Origin: Sipunculus nudus
Taxonomy: Eukaryota > Annelida > Sipuncula > Golfingiida > Sipunculidae
Assembly: GCA_026874595.1 (NCBI GenBank)
Contig: CM049309.1
Coordinates: 24,681,033 to 24,745,032, forward strand
Direction of reading: 5' to 3'
Length of the DNA stretch: 64,000 bases
Shown here: piece after piece, positions 11,422-24,000 of the stretch
How the letters are laid out: every line of letters starts with the position of its first letter
Numbering within the stretch: position 1 is the first letter of the stretch
Notes under the pieces: model-generated
Databases searched by the model: none
Told to the model about the DNA's origin: nothing
What the model saw: the letters and a program-made list of their open reading frames with translations, nothing else
Translations under genes and position numbers: made by a program

Positions 11422-14053
11422 AACAAGGGACCTATGGGTCACAACGCTCAGCTGTTATATATGATAAAAAAATATTTTTTAGAAATGAGGCACATGCTGG
11501 TTTTGTGTGGTAATAAATATAAGCTGTATTATGAGTTGTGGGTGTTTAGCTTATGTATGATTTTGATAGTACCTTTGGAGACAGGGAAGAGGATTGATTT
11601 CATTTATTTTATTAATAAATGGAGTGCTATTGTCACACAGATTTTGACTTGGCCATATAACTTATAAGCAGAACATATAATATAAGAGTTTAACTATTTA
11701 TTAAAAAAATTACAAATATTGTCCCAAATATAATTTTTATTAAAAATAATAAGAGAATCATATGATTTTTTAAAATGAAATATAACTGATATGATTATTA
11801 AAATAATATTAAAGAATATATTCATGAATGCATTCATGAATACATTTTGAAAGTATTTGCATGAGTATTCATATACTTTCATTTTTACCTGAATTCCCAT
11901 TCTTTATGCAAGAAATTTTATAATGGAGTACATAATCATATTCGTATTTAAATACAATTACAAAGTATTTGCACCATGTCTGGTATTTATTCAGTTTTCA
12001 CCAAACAATGATTTTGAGAATCCAGAATATACAAAATTCACACATTTAAATAATGATCATAAGTACCTGGTTTATGGCTTTTATTTATATTAAAAAATAA
12101 CTGTAAAAATTCATTTTGGACTAATTTCACATCAATGTACACACTAGACACAGTAGGAATCTAGATTAATATTATCAACTGCATCTTTGTCTATCATTAA
12201 TTTCCTTCATATAATCCCTAATGATTAGTAATGAATAATATGATTTACTTCTTTATCATTAAAAATGAACTGAAAAATGCCATAGGTGACTGCATGGTGT
12301 TATTTGGAATATGTGACATTCTACCCATCGATACAAGATTCTTATATCATCAGTAACTGCAAGTTAATTTCCTGTTATTATAAACTAACAAATTCCTTTT
12401 CTATATTTCTTTAATTTGTTATTAAAAACCAAGAAAAATTTATTAATTTATTGTTTATTGTTATGTTGTTGGTTAAAACTACTAGATGAGTTGGGTTGGA
12501 CACCTGGATCAACTGTGGCTGGCCATAAGCTGCCTGGATTCTCCCCTTAAGCGTGCATAATTTGATGAAAGGTCAACAAGGTCAACATACAGGTGACTCA
12601 AGAGGGGCTGGAGAGAGCCAAAGTCTGACAGGGCCTCATAAAAAACATTAATAAAAGCTATAATATTTGGCCAATTTCTTTCAGCTTTCTAAACTAAAAA
12701 GCTGAAATCCTTATGTGTGCATGATATGAAAATTATATCAACAGTGCTCTCAGGAAACAAACGTGCCATGGTCACAGTTGGGCAAAATTTAAGGTACTAA
12801 TTTTATATTTATACTAATAACTTATAAAATTTGAAAAATTCAGAACTAATTTTGGGTATTCAATTGAATCTTGATTAAATAATGTTACATCCCTGACAAT
12901 AAAATCTCTAGCTTCAGCAATGCCCTTGTTAAGGGAGTAAATATATTTCTTGATTTTTTACATAGTGCATTATGTTTGGGCCCATAACTTAAAAAAAATA
13001 CACAATACTGACATTATTTCTGGCATGTGCATAGCGAATGTATAGAAAAATATGTATATTATATATGATCAAAGTCAGATCAGTGGTTTTGATATTAGGC
13101 AGTCTTAAAGTGTAACAATGGGTTTTTAATGGAAAAATGAAGTTTTTCATTGATATCTCGAAGGAATTAAGTCCTAGTGACCAAATTCTTGGCATGGTAG
13201 GGGATTTTGGAGAAATCTAACTGTATGCCAAATTTAAGGAACTTAGAGCTGAAGCTCGGGAGCTGAGCTCTAGCAAACTGCATAACACTAGCAATATGTG
13301 ACATGGTGCTTGAAAACTTGAATAAAATCTACAGTTTTTGATCAACTGGTTTCAAATTTTTGGTGTTAACAGTTGAAATGCTAACAAAAACATGCTGTGA
13401 AAATTAAATCCACAGCAGTTACAGCAAAAAAACGTGCCATGGTCAAAGTTGGGCAAAATTTAAGGTACCAATTTTTTATTTTTGCTAATATTTTAAAAAA
13501 ATTTTGATCTAATTTTGGGTATACAATTTAATTTTGATTAATAAAAGTAATATTACTGGAAAAAAAGTGCTTAGCTTTAACAAGTTTTGTGTTAAGTGAT
13601 AAAATTTCTTTCCTGATTATTTACAAAATGCATTATGTTTGGGCCCATAACTTTTTTAAATTATATAATACAGACGTAATTTCTTGCATGTACATAGGAA
13701 TTATATAGAGGATTATTTATAGGAAATATGAGGAAAAACAGATGAGTGGTTTTGATAATAGGCAGTCCTGAAGTGTGAAAATAGGTTTTTAATAAAAAAA
13801 TTGAGGTTTTTCCTTAATTTCTCAAAGGAATGAAGTCGCAAAGACCCAGTTTTCGGCTTGGTAGGAGATCTTGGGGACATCTAACATTATGCTGAATTTT
13901 GGATTCCTAGGTCTTACGGTTTCAAAACGTGCCACATCTACGGACGGACGGACGGACGGACGGACTGACGGACGGACGGACGGACAGACGGACGGACGAC
14001 GGACAATGGACCACGACTATAGCTCAGATGACTTATAGTCAGCTGAGCTAAAA
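11422..14053 (+). mobile_element. Family 1 element (long subfamily), complete, nested
   Basis: Starts AACAAGGGACCTATGGGTCA with the subterminal word GCTCAGCTG and ends with a (GGAC)n tract (about 13940-14003), the hairpin AGCTCAGATGAC-loop-GTCAGCTGAGCT and TAAAA. It is about 2.63 kb and closely parallels the copy at 18498-21105. A conserved 77-95-residue ORF at the 5' end is shared by the two copies but has no recognisable domain. It lies inside another repeat whose empty site can be read at 14340-14380. Confidence 0.75.
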
Positions 14054-14700
14054 ATAGTAAAAAAAAAAATACAGGTGGTGCCATCAGTCTGCAGAAACTA
14101 ATGAAACATTCCACGCAAAGAATCATGGTAATCAATGCATTAGTTGTTAAGATACTAGAACATTTGTATCAAATTTTCCATTATTCGTGGGGGGGGGGCT
14201 TAAAGAATATGGGTAACAGAGACCTAATTCCAGGTTTCCATGGAGACTTTTCATGGACCTCTCTGGATGTCTTGTTAGAAGATTTTAGGTCCAGCGGTTA
14301 CGATTTGTGCCCTGTTAACAGATGACCACATCTTTAAAGTAGTCAAAAATAGAGAAAAAAATAGTAAAAAATAACTAAAATACAGGTGGCACCATCAGTC
14401 TGCAGAAACTGATGAAACAGTCCATGACAAATATCCATGTAAAGAATCATGGTGATCAATGCATAAGTTGTTCAGACACTTGAGCTTTTGTATCAAATTT
14501 TTAATTATTCTGGGGGTATGTCGGAACCCCATAGCTTGAAGAATATGGCCTGAGAAACATGTAATTAATTTTTTTTGCCTTAGTAACTGGTTGTCTTTAC
14601 TGTCATTTCCCTCTAGTTTGATAAATTTTCTTCTGATTTGATAACTTTCGAGGGGGAAAGTCAAGGTGGCTAATTTATAGTGATGACAAAACTTTAGCGA
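14054..14700 (+). repeat. Continuation of the interrupted outer repeat, two tandem module copies
   Basis: Two copies of a module of about 310 bp starting near ATACAGGTGGNNCCATCAGT (14073 and 14383). Each continues with GCAGAAACTNATGAAAC and the 'aatcatggt...atcaatgca' phrase. The same module recurs at 28975-29240, 35600-35900 and 39755-39990. Confidence 0.65.
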
Positions 14701-14878
14701 ATCTTATTTTTTTTGTCAATGGTGATGTGGCAAATGGCCAGCGGTACCACAGAGACATGACTGATACACAACACTAAAGTCTCATACAAGGCAGCCCTGG
14801 TACAACAACTGCTTACAGGCAAACACAGACATGAAAGACACACACACAGAGTTGCGATGCTGAATATAAAATACCAAC

Positions 14879-15030
14879 CTGCAGGACCTGGAGGTGGTTG
14901 CGGTGGGCCAAACTGTCCATTGGACAAGCGAGCAGTGAGTTTGCGACCCTTGTACATAAATCCGTTTAGTTCCTTAATGGCACAGCCCGCTGTTACCATG
15001 TCGGCGACTTTGACGAGAGCAGCGCCAGTA
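14879..15030 (-). CDS. RRM gene exon 10: end of RRM3 and Pro/Gly tail
   Basis: Encodes residues 281-330. The RNP1 position reads GAALVKV, which lacks the usual aromatic residues. Helix 2 and strand 4 follow (AGCAIKELNGFMYKGRKL), then GQFGPPQPPPGPAG. Acceptor CTACAG, donor GTTGGT in phase 1. The preceding intron is almost 6.8 kb and holds several nested repeats. Confidence 0.87.
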
Positions 15031-18000
15031 CTGTAGACCAGAACATGATTGTGGTAAAATTGATGTTTCATTCTAAACATTTTGCTTACAGATAAAATCT
15101 TCACATTTACCCTATATTTTCTGCACCTATATGTTTAATATTTTATAAAACAAGTGACCCACTGGGCCATGACACTCAGGAGAAAGAAACACAAGAGTTT
15201 ATACAGACAGACCTGTGTTTTACACTTTGCTCTGATTAAAGATTTAAATGTGTTCTTCCTGAATGATGGGGTGAAATGCAAAATTTGGTCTTATACAAAG
15301 AAGAGATCTATAATGTATGATAATATGATACACACAACCATAATATCTCAGCTGTTCTGTGGTTAATAACCCAAGTCAGTTACGGGGTTTATTCAACCAT
15401 ACAAGTAATTAATGGGATTCCCAGAGAATTGACTTAAACTGGAATACGACACAACAAGATAATTTTACTAGTGAACCCAAATGTGACTGCACCTACCAGT
15501 TCACTGCCTTCTACCTGAATAATATATATATAGGGCCAATTTAAGATAAAGTTATAAACAGAATACGCTGCCTCATTAGAATATACACCCTGTTTTTGAT
15601 CAGAATGTTTAACATTGATGAACTCATATAACTTCCCTATTAAGTCCGGGCCTAACAGAATACACACCGAAATTTAGCTCAAACCTGCCCCCAGCTCCTA
15701 CCATATACAATAGAATTCATCCAAAAATTTTAGATTACCATGTATTAACATACAAACAAGGGACCCATGGGTCACTGTGCTCAGCTGACGTTGACTTTGA
15801 AGGTAAAAATCTAAAATAATATCAAATGGAGATAAAGTGTAAAAGGAAGAGGTAATAAAGGCCATGGTTGGTTTATATGATTGGTTTGTATTGGTGAGCA
15901 AGAAATTGTTGCAAATAAATATTTTGTGACCTGACCATGTGTTTCCTAATGTTGAAACTGAAGCATGTGAGCAGTTTATGAACAAATGATCTGTACTATT
16001 ACCATGATCATTAGTTGGCTATTTGATTAACTGTTGAAATTTCAGTAGTTCACACATTTGTTCAATTGAATCTATTTTTTTGTATAATATATATTATTCA
16101 ATATATATGTATTTTTTATGAAATGTATACAGTTGAAATATAACTAATTAACAACATAAAACAGGGCAAACAAAGCCTGATCTCAAATTCTGCTGAGGCA
16201 GGAAAATAATGAACAAATGTTTGTATTAAATCCTCATTTTTTTATCACATCAATTTTTTTAATTTAAGTTTATATTTCTATACATTTCCAATATAACAAA
16301 AATATCTGAATATAAAAGTTGATTCATAATTCTCAATTGCATCATCATAAATCTAAATCTTGTCAAATACACCACATCATGCATACAAATGTTTATTTAT
16401 TTGTTACCACAAAAACATATCTTTTAAATATGCAAAACAATTAATATCTAAAAATAAAACTTTATTTTGATTTCACAATTTTTAATTGTGTCTTTATTTA
16501 TCCATAATGTGCTTCATATTTTATAATAATTTAAGCAGACTGAGTTGTCAAATTTTATATTTGTTAAAATCATTTAAAAGAAAATTGATTTCTTTAAAAA
16601 TGCTACATTACACAACATTGCATCTTCTGGATTACACCTTGAATTACTTTATCAAGGAAAGTATTGCATATCAGAGTGGAAACAGCATTACAATTAAGGA
16701 GATACAGTGAAAGAAATAACAATTACTGCATAACACTTGGTGGGTTGGGTTTGCGGGGGGGGGGGGGGGGGGGGGGGGTGAGGGGGTTGATTGGGGTGGT
16801 GATATGAGAATAACTGTACACCTGTCACAGCAGGGGATCTCCCCCAGTGACTGTAACAAATCAGGAACCCTGGCATAGCTGACTTCCAGTGACCTGGAGT
16901 GGGACCCTGCATCTGTAATCTGTAATCAAAGCAAATGACTACAATAGAGCCTCAAGAAAATAATCAATAACTAGCTTAATTTCAAGCTTTTACTTTCAAA
17001 TTTCAGATTTTAACAAATAAAATATTTATGTTTACATGCTGTGAAAGTTAAATCAATGGTACTTACAGGAAAAAAACGTGCCATGGTCAAAGTTGGGCAA
17101 AATTTAAGGTACCAATTTTTTTATTTTTGTTAATATTTTAAAAAATTTAAAAGATTTTGATCTAATTTTAAGTAAACAATTGAATCTTAATTAAACATAG
17201 TTATATACTTGGGAAAATAGACTCTAGTTTCAAACTTTTTCATGTTAAGTGAGTAAATATTTTTCCTGATTTTTTACAAAGTCCACTATGTTTGGGCCCA
17301 TAACTTAAAGAATTTATACTTAACAGACTTAATTTCTGGCATGTCCATAGGAACTATATTGAGTAATATTTATGATAAATATAAGAAAAAACAGATGAGT
17401 GGTTTTGATATTAGGCAGTTCTGAAGTGTGAAAATAGGATTTTAATAAAAGATTGAGGTTTTTCCTTAATTTCTCAAAGGAACAAAGTCGCAAAGACCCA
17501 GTTTTCGGCTTGGTAGGAGATCTTGGGGACATCTAACATTATGCTGAATTTTGGATTCCTAGGTCTTTAGGTTTCAAAACGTGCCACATCTACGGACGGA
17601 CGGACGGACGGATGGACAGCTAGACAGACGGACGGACGACGGACAATGGACCACGACTATAGCTCAGATGACTTATAGTCAGCTGAGCTGAAAACAAGGG
17701 ACCCATGGGTCATGGCACTCAGCTGAACTTTGTAAATTTTAGAAAATGCAGAATGTATATACCAGTATTTCTATTTTTAACATATAAGCATATGAAAAGC
17801 TAAGAGGACATGGCCTTGCTACTTGATGATAATCAAATACTAAATATATGAATGCACAACAAATAATCTAATATGTATATATTGTACTCTGTAATATATA
17901 CTTGAAACCATTTAATCGTGCAAATAAGGGAAAACAGGTTATGGGTCTAAGAGTAATGCCACAATATATTTGATAAAAAATGTGTTCATGCAATTAACAA

Positions 18001-21000
18001 TTCTAAAAACAGTTTAAAGATTAGGCCAAATGAGCTAAAGATTAAATTCGAGGAGAGTTTGCTCAAATTCTTGATTGAGTGTATGAGTGGTATGCATTGC
18101 AAGAGATACTGATTGAATGTTCCACACTGTATAGCAATACATCACTTTGTAGGCACAATTAAATGTGTAAATTAATCAATGTAAACCCTTATGATGCAAA
18201 TCATAATCAAATATGTAGCCAAAGTTGAGAATAATAATGATTCGATAGCCAAAGTTGAGAATAATAATGAATTAAATAATATATATATTGAATATATAAC
18301 ATGAATCTAGTTTATGCATCCTATCTTGGGGGGGGGGGGGGGGGAGAGTGCAGGAGGGTGGACCAAGCTGAAGCCTAGCTATACTAACCTGCCTTGAGTG
18401 GTAGGTTAGTAATTACATAACATCACCCACTACACACCATTGTTGAGCTGGACTCGCCTGATGTAAACAATACTTGACATAGTTTCTAAAAAATTTAAAC
18501 AAGGGACCTATGGGTCACGGCGCTCAGCTGTTACATTTGATAAAAAAATATGATTTAGAAATGAGGCACATGCTGGTTTTGTGGGGTAATAAATATAAGC
18601 TGTATTATGAGTTGTTGTTGTTTAGCTTATGTATGATTTTGATAGTACCTTTGGAGACAGGGAAGAGGATTGATTTCATTTATTTTATTAACAAATGGAG
18701 TACTACTGTCACACAGATTTTGACTTGGCCATATAACTTATAAGCAGAACATATAATATAAAAGTTAAACTATTTATTAAAAAAATATTACAAATATTGT
18801 CCCAAATATAATTTTTATTACAACTAATAAGAGAATCGTAATTTTTTAAAATAAAATATAACTGTAATGATTATTAAAATAATATTAAAGAATATATTCA
18901 TGAATGCATTCATGAATACATTTTGGAAGTATTTGCACTGGTTTTCATATACTTTCATTTTTACCTGAATTCCCATTCTTTATGCAAGAAATTTTATGGA
19001 GTACATATTCATATTCGTATTTAAATACAATTGCACAGTTTTCACCAAACAATGATGTTGAGAATCCAGAATTTACAAAATTCACAAATTTAAATAATAA
19101 TGATCATAAGTACCTGGTTTTATGGCTTTTATTTATATTAAAAAAAATAAATGTAATATATTCATTTTGGACTGATTTCACATCAATGTACACACTAGAC
19201 ACAGTAGGAATCTATATTACTATTATCAACTGCATCTTTGTTTATCATTAATTTCCTTCATATGATCCCTAATGATTAGTAATGAATAATATGATTTACC
19301 TTTTTATCATTAAAACTGAACTGAAAAATACCATAGGTGACTGCATGGTGTTATTTGGAATACATGACATTCTATCCATCGATACAAGATTCTTATATCA
19401 TCAGTAACTGCAAGTTAATTTCCTGTTATTATAAACTAACAAATTCCTTTTCTATTTTTCTTTAATTTGTTATTAAAAACCAATAAAAATTTATTAATTT
19501 ATTGTTTACTGTTATGCTGTTGGTTAAAACTACTAGATGAGTTTGGTTGGACACCTGGATCAACTGTGGCTGGCCATAAGCTGCCAGGCTGCCCCAGTGT
19601 ATGTCTCACCTCAAGCATGCATAATTTGCTGAAAGAAGTCAACATACAGGTGACTCAAGAGGGGCTGGAGAGAGTCAAGGTCTGACATGGTCTCATAAAA
19701 ACATTAATAAAAGCTACAATTTTTGGCCAATTTCTTTCAGCTTTCTAAACTAAAAAGCTGAAATCCTTATGTGTGCAAGATATGAAAATTATATCAACAG
19801 TGCTCACAGGAAACAAACGTGCAATGGATAAATTTGGGCAAAATTTAAGGTACTAATTTTATATTTATACTAATAACTTATAAAATTTGAAAAATTAAGA
19901 ACTAATTTTGGGTATTCAATTGAATCTTGATTAAATAATGTTACATCCCTGACAAAAAATCTCTAGCTTCAGCAATCCCCTTTTTAAGGGAGTAAATATA
20001 TTTCTTGATTTTTTACAAAGTGCATTATGTTTGGGCCCATAACTTAAAACAATTACGCAATACTGACATCATTTCTGGCATGTGCATACAGAATGTACAG
20101 AAAAAGATGTATATTATATATGATTAAAGTCAGATCAGTAGTTTTGATATTAGGCAGTCTTAAAGTGTAACAATGGGTTTGTAATGGAAAAAGGAAGTTT
20201 TTCATTATTATCTCGAAGGTATTAAGTCCTAGTGATCAAATTCTTGGCATGGTAGAGATTTTGGAGACATCTAATTGTATGCCAAATTTTAGGAACTGAG
20301 AGCCGAAGCTAGGGAGCTGAGCTCTTGCAAACTGCATAACACTAGCTTGATGTAAACAATATGTTCCATGGTGCTTGAAAACTTGAATAAAATCTACAGT
20401 TTTTGATCAACTGGTTTCAAATTTTTGGTGTTAACAGACAAAATGCTAACAAAAACATGCTGTGAAAATTAAATCCACAGTACTTACAGGAAAAAAAAGT
20501 GCCATGGTCAAAGTTTGGCAAAATTAAAGGTACAAATTTATTATTTTTGTTAATATTTTAAAAAATTTTAAAGATTTTGATCTAATTTTGGGTATACAAT
20601 TTAATTTTGATTAATTAAAGTTATATTACTGTAAAAAAAGTCCATAGCTTTAACATGTTTTGTGTTAAGTGATCAAATATCTTTCCTAATTTTTTACAAA
20701 ATGCACTATGTTTGGGCCCATAACTTTTTTAAATTATATAATACAGACATAATTTCTGGCATGTATATAGGAACTATATAGAGGAATATTTATGGTAAAT
20801 ATGAGGAAAAACTGATGAGTGGTTTTGATATTAGGCAGTCCTGAAGTGTTAAAATAGGTTTTTAATAAAAAATTGAGGTTTTTCCTTAATTTCTCAAAAG
20901 AACGAAGTCGCAAAGACCCAGTTTTCGGCTTGGAAGGAGATCTTGGGGACATCTAACATTATGCCCAATTTTGGATTCCTAGGTCTTACGGTTTCAAAAC

Positions 21001-24000
21001 CTGCCACATCTACGGACGGACGGACGGACAGATGGACAGACGGACGGACGACGGACAATGGACCAAGACTATAGCTCAGATGACTTATAGTCAGCTGAGC
21101 TAAAAAACGCTTCTGTTTTCAATCAATTCCTTTGAAATTTCTGATTTTTGAAGATGTATACATGGTGAGTAAAACTGAATAAACACTGCGTACAGGGAAA
21201 AAATGTGCTGTGGCCAACATTAGACAAAATTTAAGGAATAAATTTTTTATTTATGGTAATAACTTTAAAAATTTGCAAATTTGAATCTAATTTTGAGTAT
21301 AGAATTAAATCTTGATTTTATAAAGTTATATTCCTAAAAAAAAGGATATAGCTTTAGCAACTCTCATGTCAACTGAGTAAATATATTCCCTGAGTTTTGT
21401 TTTTGGGATTTTATGAAATTCTTGGTAGGAATGGCATGATGACAATAGATGATGTCAACCCAAATTAGAACCTCAAATTAAGGGGAGAAATGCCCAGGTG
21501 AAGTCCCTTTAAGGTGGTTTTAATTTGCCTTTAAATTTTGAATAAAATATATATAATAAAGTTGACACAAAACAGTTTTAGAAAGTAAGGAAATGAAAAT
21601 TTAAGACTTTTTCATGACTTTTGAGCATTACTTTTTAAGGACATATGAAGGCTGTAATATAAAACGCATTTGCATTCAATACAAGTTTCCCTAGTTTGTA
21701 TTTGACATTATCCTATTATAACATGTGTATTCTGTTAGGAACTTTACGGTAAACAGCATCTTGGTTTCCAGATCAAAAGTGAAAACTTTTAGGACTGAAA
21801 ATCCTGAATCAGATTACCATACTTACTCTTTGTACTTGGCACTGGGTTTAAGTCTGAATATGGATAATGTATTATAGTTGCGGAAAAGGATCTTCAGCTC
21901 ATCCTGTGTAATAACAAATAAAAAACAATTACAAGGTGGAAACTTTTCCCATCTTCCGTACACAACATTAACATTAATTTCAATGACTATGGCATTCTGG
22001 CAAAAAGGAATATCTACATGTGCTTGTTTTCTGCTAACCTTCCAAAGCAGTGACCTCTGTAAAAGTGGAAACAACTTGTGAGTGAAAAATAACAAGGGCC
22101 CCATGGGTCATGGCGCTCAGCTGAATTTGCTTGTGACAGAAAAAAATTCAAATCCTGGGAGACAGGAAAGAGATTTTGAGTTTTTGTTATATATGACCAA
22201 GGAGTTTATTACAAAAGGAGTTCAGCTCCATGAAACTCTGCTTTACTAAAAAAAGTTGTTAGTGCCAGTCAATTGTTAAAGTAAATTAAATGTAATAACT
22301 GATTAGTTGCCTTTTCAAATCAGATATACACATGGTTGGATGAAAGAGAAACAATATGATTATCCTAAATATTATCTCAACTATAATTTATTACTGATAT
22401 ATTATTCAATTTCACACATGTTGAAATAGAATGCAAAGTTTTTACTCTTCTGAAGTGAGGAATTCCTCATATTATGAATATTGTGGACACAAATAAAGGT
22501 GCACTTTAATCATTGTAACCCCTTGTGATACAATACAAAGTCCTGTCTAAAATAAGAATGAACTAAATATGGAAAATTATAACAATCATCTTTTTTATGC
22601 ATCCTGTTTAGAGAGAGGGGGAGCGGAATGGAAGCCTAGCTTAGCTGGACAAAGGGAGGTGCCTGAAGAGAAACATGTTACATAACACTGGTGAGGGCTG
22701 CATCTCCCACTTCACTGTACTGGTCTGGCTTGATGAAAACAATACTTGACATGGTATCTGAAAAACTGAAAGAAAGCTACTCTTTTTGATTCCTTTGAAA
22801 TTTCATATTTTAAAAGAATTATCCTTATATATTAATGCTGTGAAAATTAAATCAACAGTGATTTCAGGGGAAATGTGCCATGGTCAAATTTAAAGGTACT
22901 GATTTTACATTTTTGCTAATTACTGAAAATTTTACAAAATTCTTATCTGATTTCTGGCATACAGTTAAATGTCCATTAAATAAAGTTACATGCTTGAAAA
23001 AGTCTCTCTTGCTTCAAAAGTTGCCATGTAATAAAAAGGGTAAATATCTTCCTGATATTTGGACAAAATATATTATGCTTTGGCCCGTAACTCCTACAAA
23101 TTACGCAAGACCTAATTTCTGGGAAGTTTATATGAATCATATAGAGGAAAAGTTTTGATATTAGACAGTCTTGAAGTGTAAAGAAATTAATGGAAAATGG
23201 AGGTTTTTCCTTAATTTCCCAATGGAATGAAGTCACAGTGACCCAGTCTTAGGTCTGGTAGGAGAACTTAGGAACATCTAACTGTATACAGAATTTCGGA
23301 TTTGTAGATCCAAGGGTTTCAAAACGTGCCCAGTTAACATAGGAATGGTGGACAGACAATGGACAAAGAACCATCACTATAACTCAGATGACTTACAGTC
23401 AGCTGAGCTAAAATCTTGCCCACATAATGATATGAAGGTTTCAACTGTCTAAACAAAGAGACAGAGGACAACAGTTTACTTCAGTGTAACTTACTTCAGT
23501 GTAACTATCATCCAAGAGGGTTTCACATTAAGTATTGTAACCACATGTATATTCCTATAATTTTAACCTCATGTAACCACAGAACACATAGGTTTGAATT
23601 CCCTCATACCTGAACCCATTCCATCACTGCCCAATACTATCACCTGCAGCAATTTGACAACCTGACAACCTGTGTAATCTCCCATCAAAACAAAAGAGGA
23701 TAATTCATGCTCTTACCTCTGTTTCTTCAAGAGGAAAGTTACAGATGAACACATCCACGGGAATACCATCAGGAATGTTCTGCAAGCCGTCTCGAGGTCT
23801 CATTCCATAATAGCCTGGTCGAGGTGGGCTGCTGGACCGTGACCGCGTCTGATAACCTGCACAGCACAAAAAACTCCAGTTTTAAATCTCTGTTAAAAAA
23901 GTTTACAAATTCCATTTCTTTTGTATGCATGCAATTACCTGTTAAAGTAAAATACATGAGCACAGATGACTGAGAAGCACTCTACAGGACTCACTAAATC

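Noticed and set aside
14017-14050. TAGCTCAGATGA at family 1 3' ends, resembling a tRNA A box
   Set aside because: No B box at the right distance and no cloverleaf. The resemblance is explained by the terminal hairpin.
14694-15104. Full 136-residue ORF as one coding exon
   Set aside because: Only 14879-15030 is framed by a good acceptor and donor and fits the phase of the neighbouring exon; the rest is intron read-through.
17329-17532. Minus-strand ORF beginning MSPRSPTKPKTG, repeated at 20734-20952 and 39102-39305
   Set aside because: It lies in the same place of three family 1 copies, so its likeness comes from shared ancestry of the repeat. It has no domain, and other copies (12989, 28620-28870, 32580-32790) do not keep the frame.
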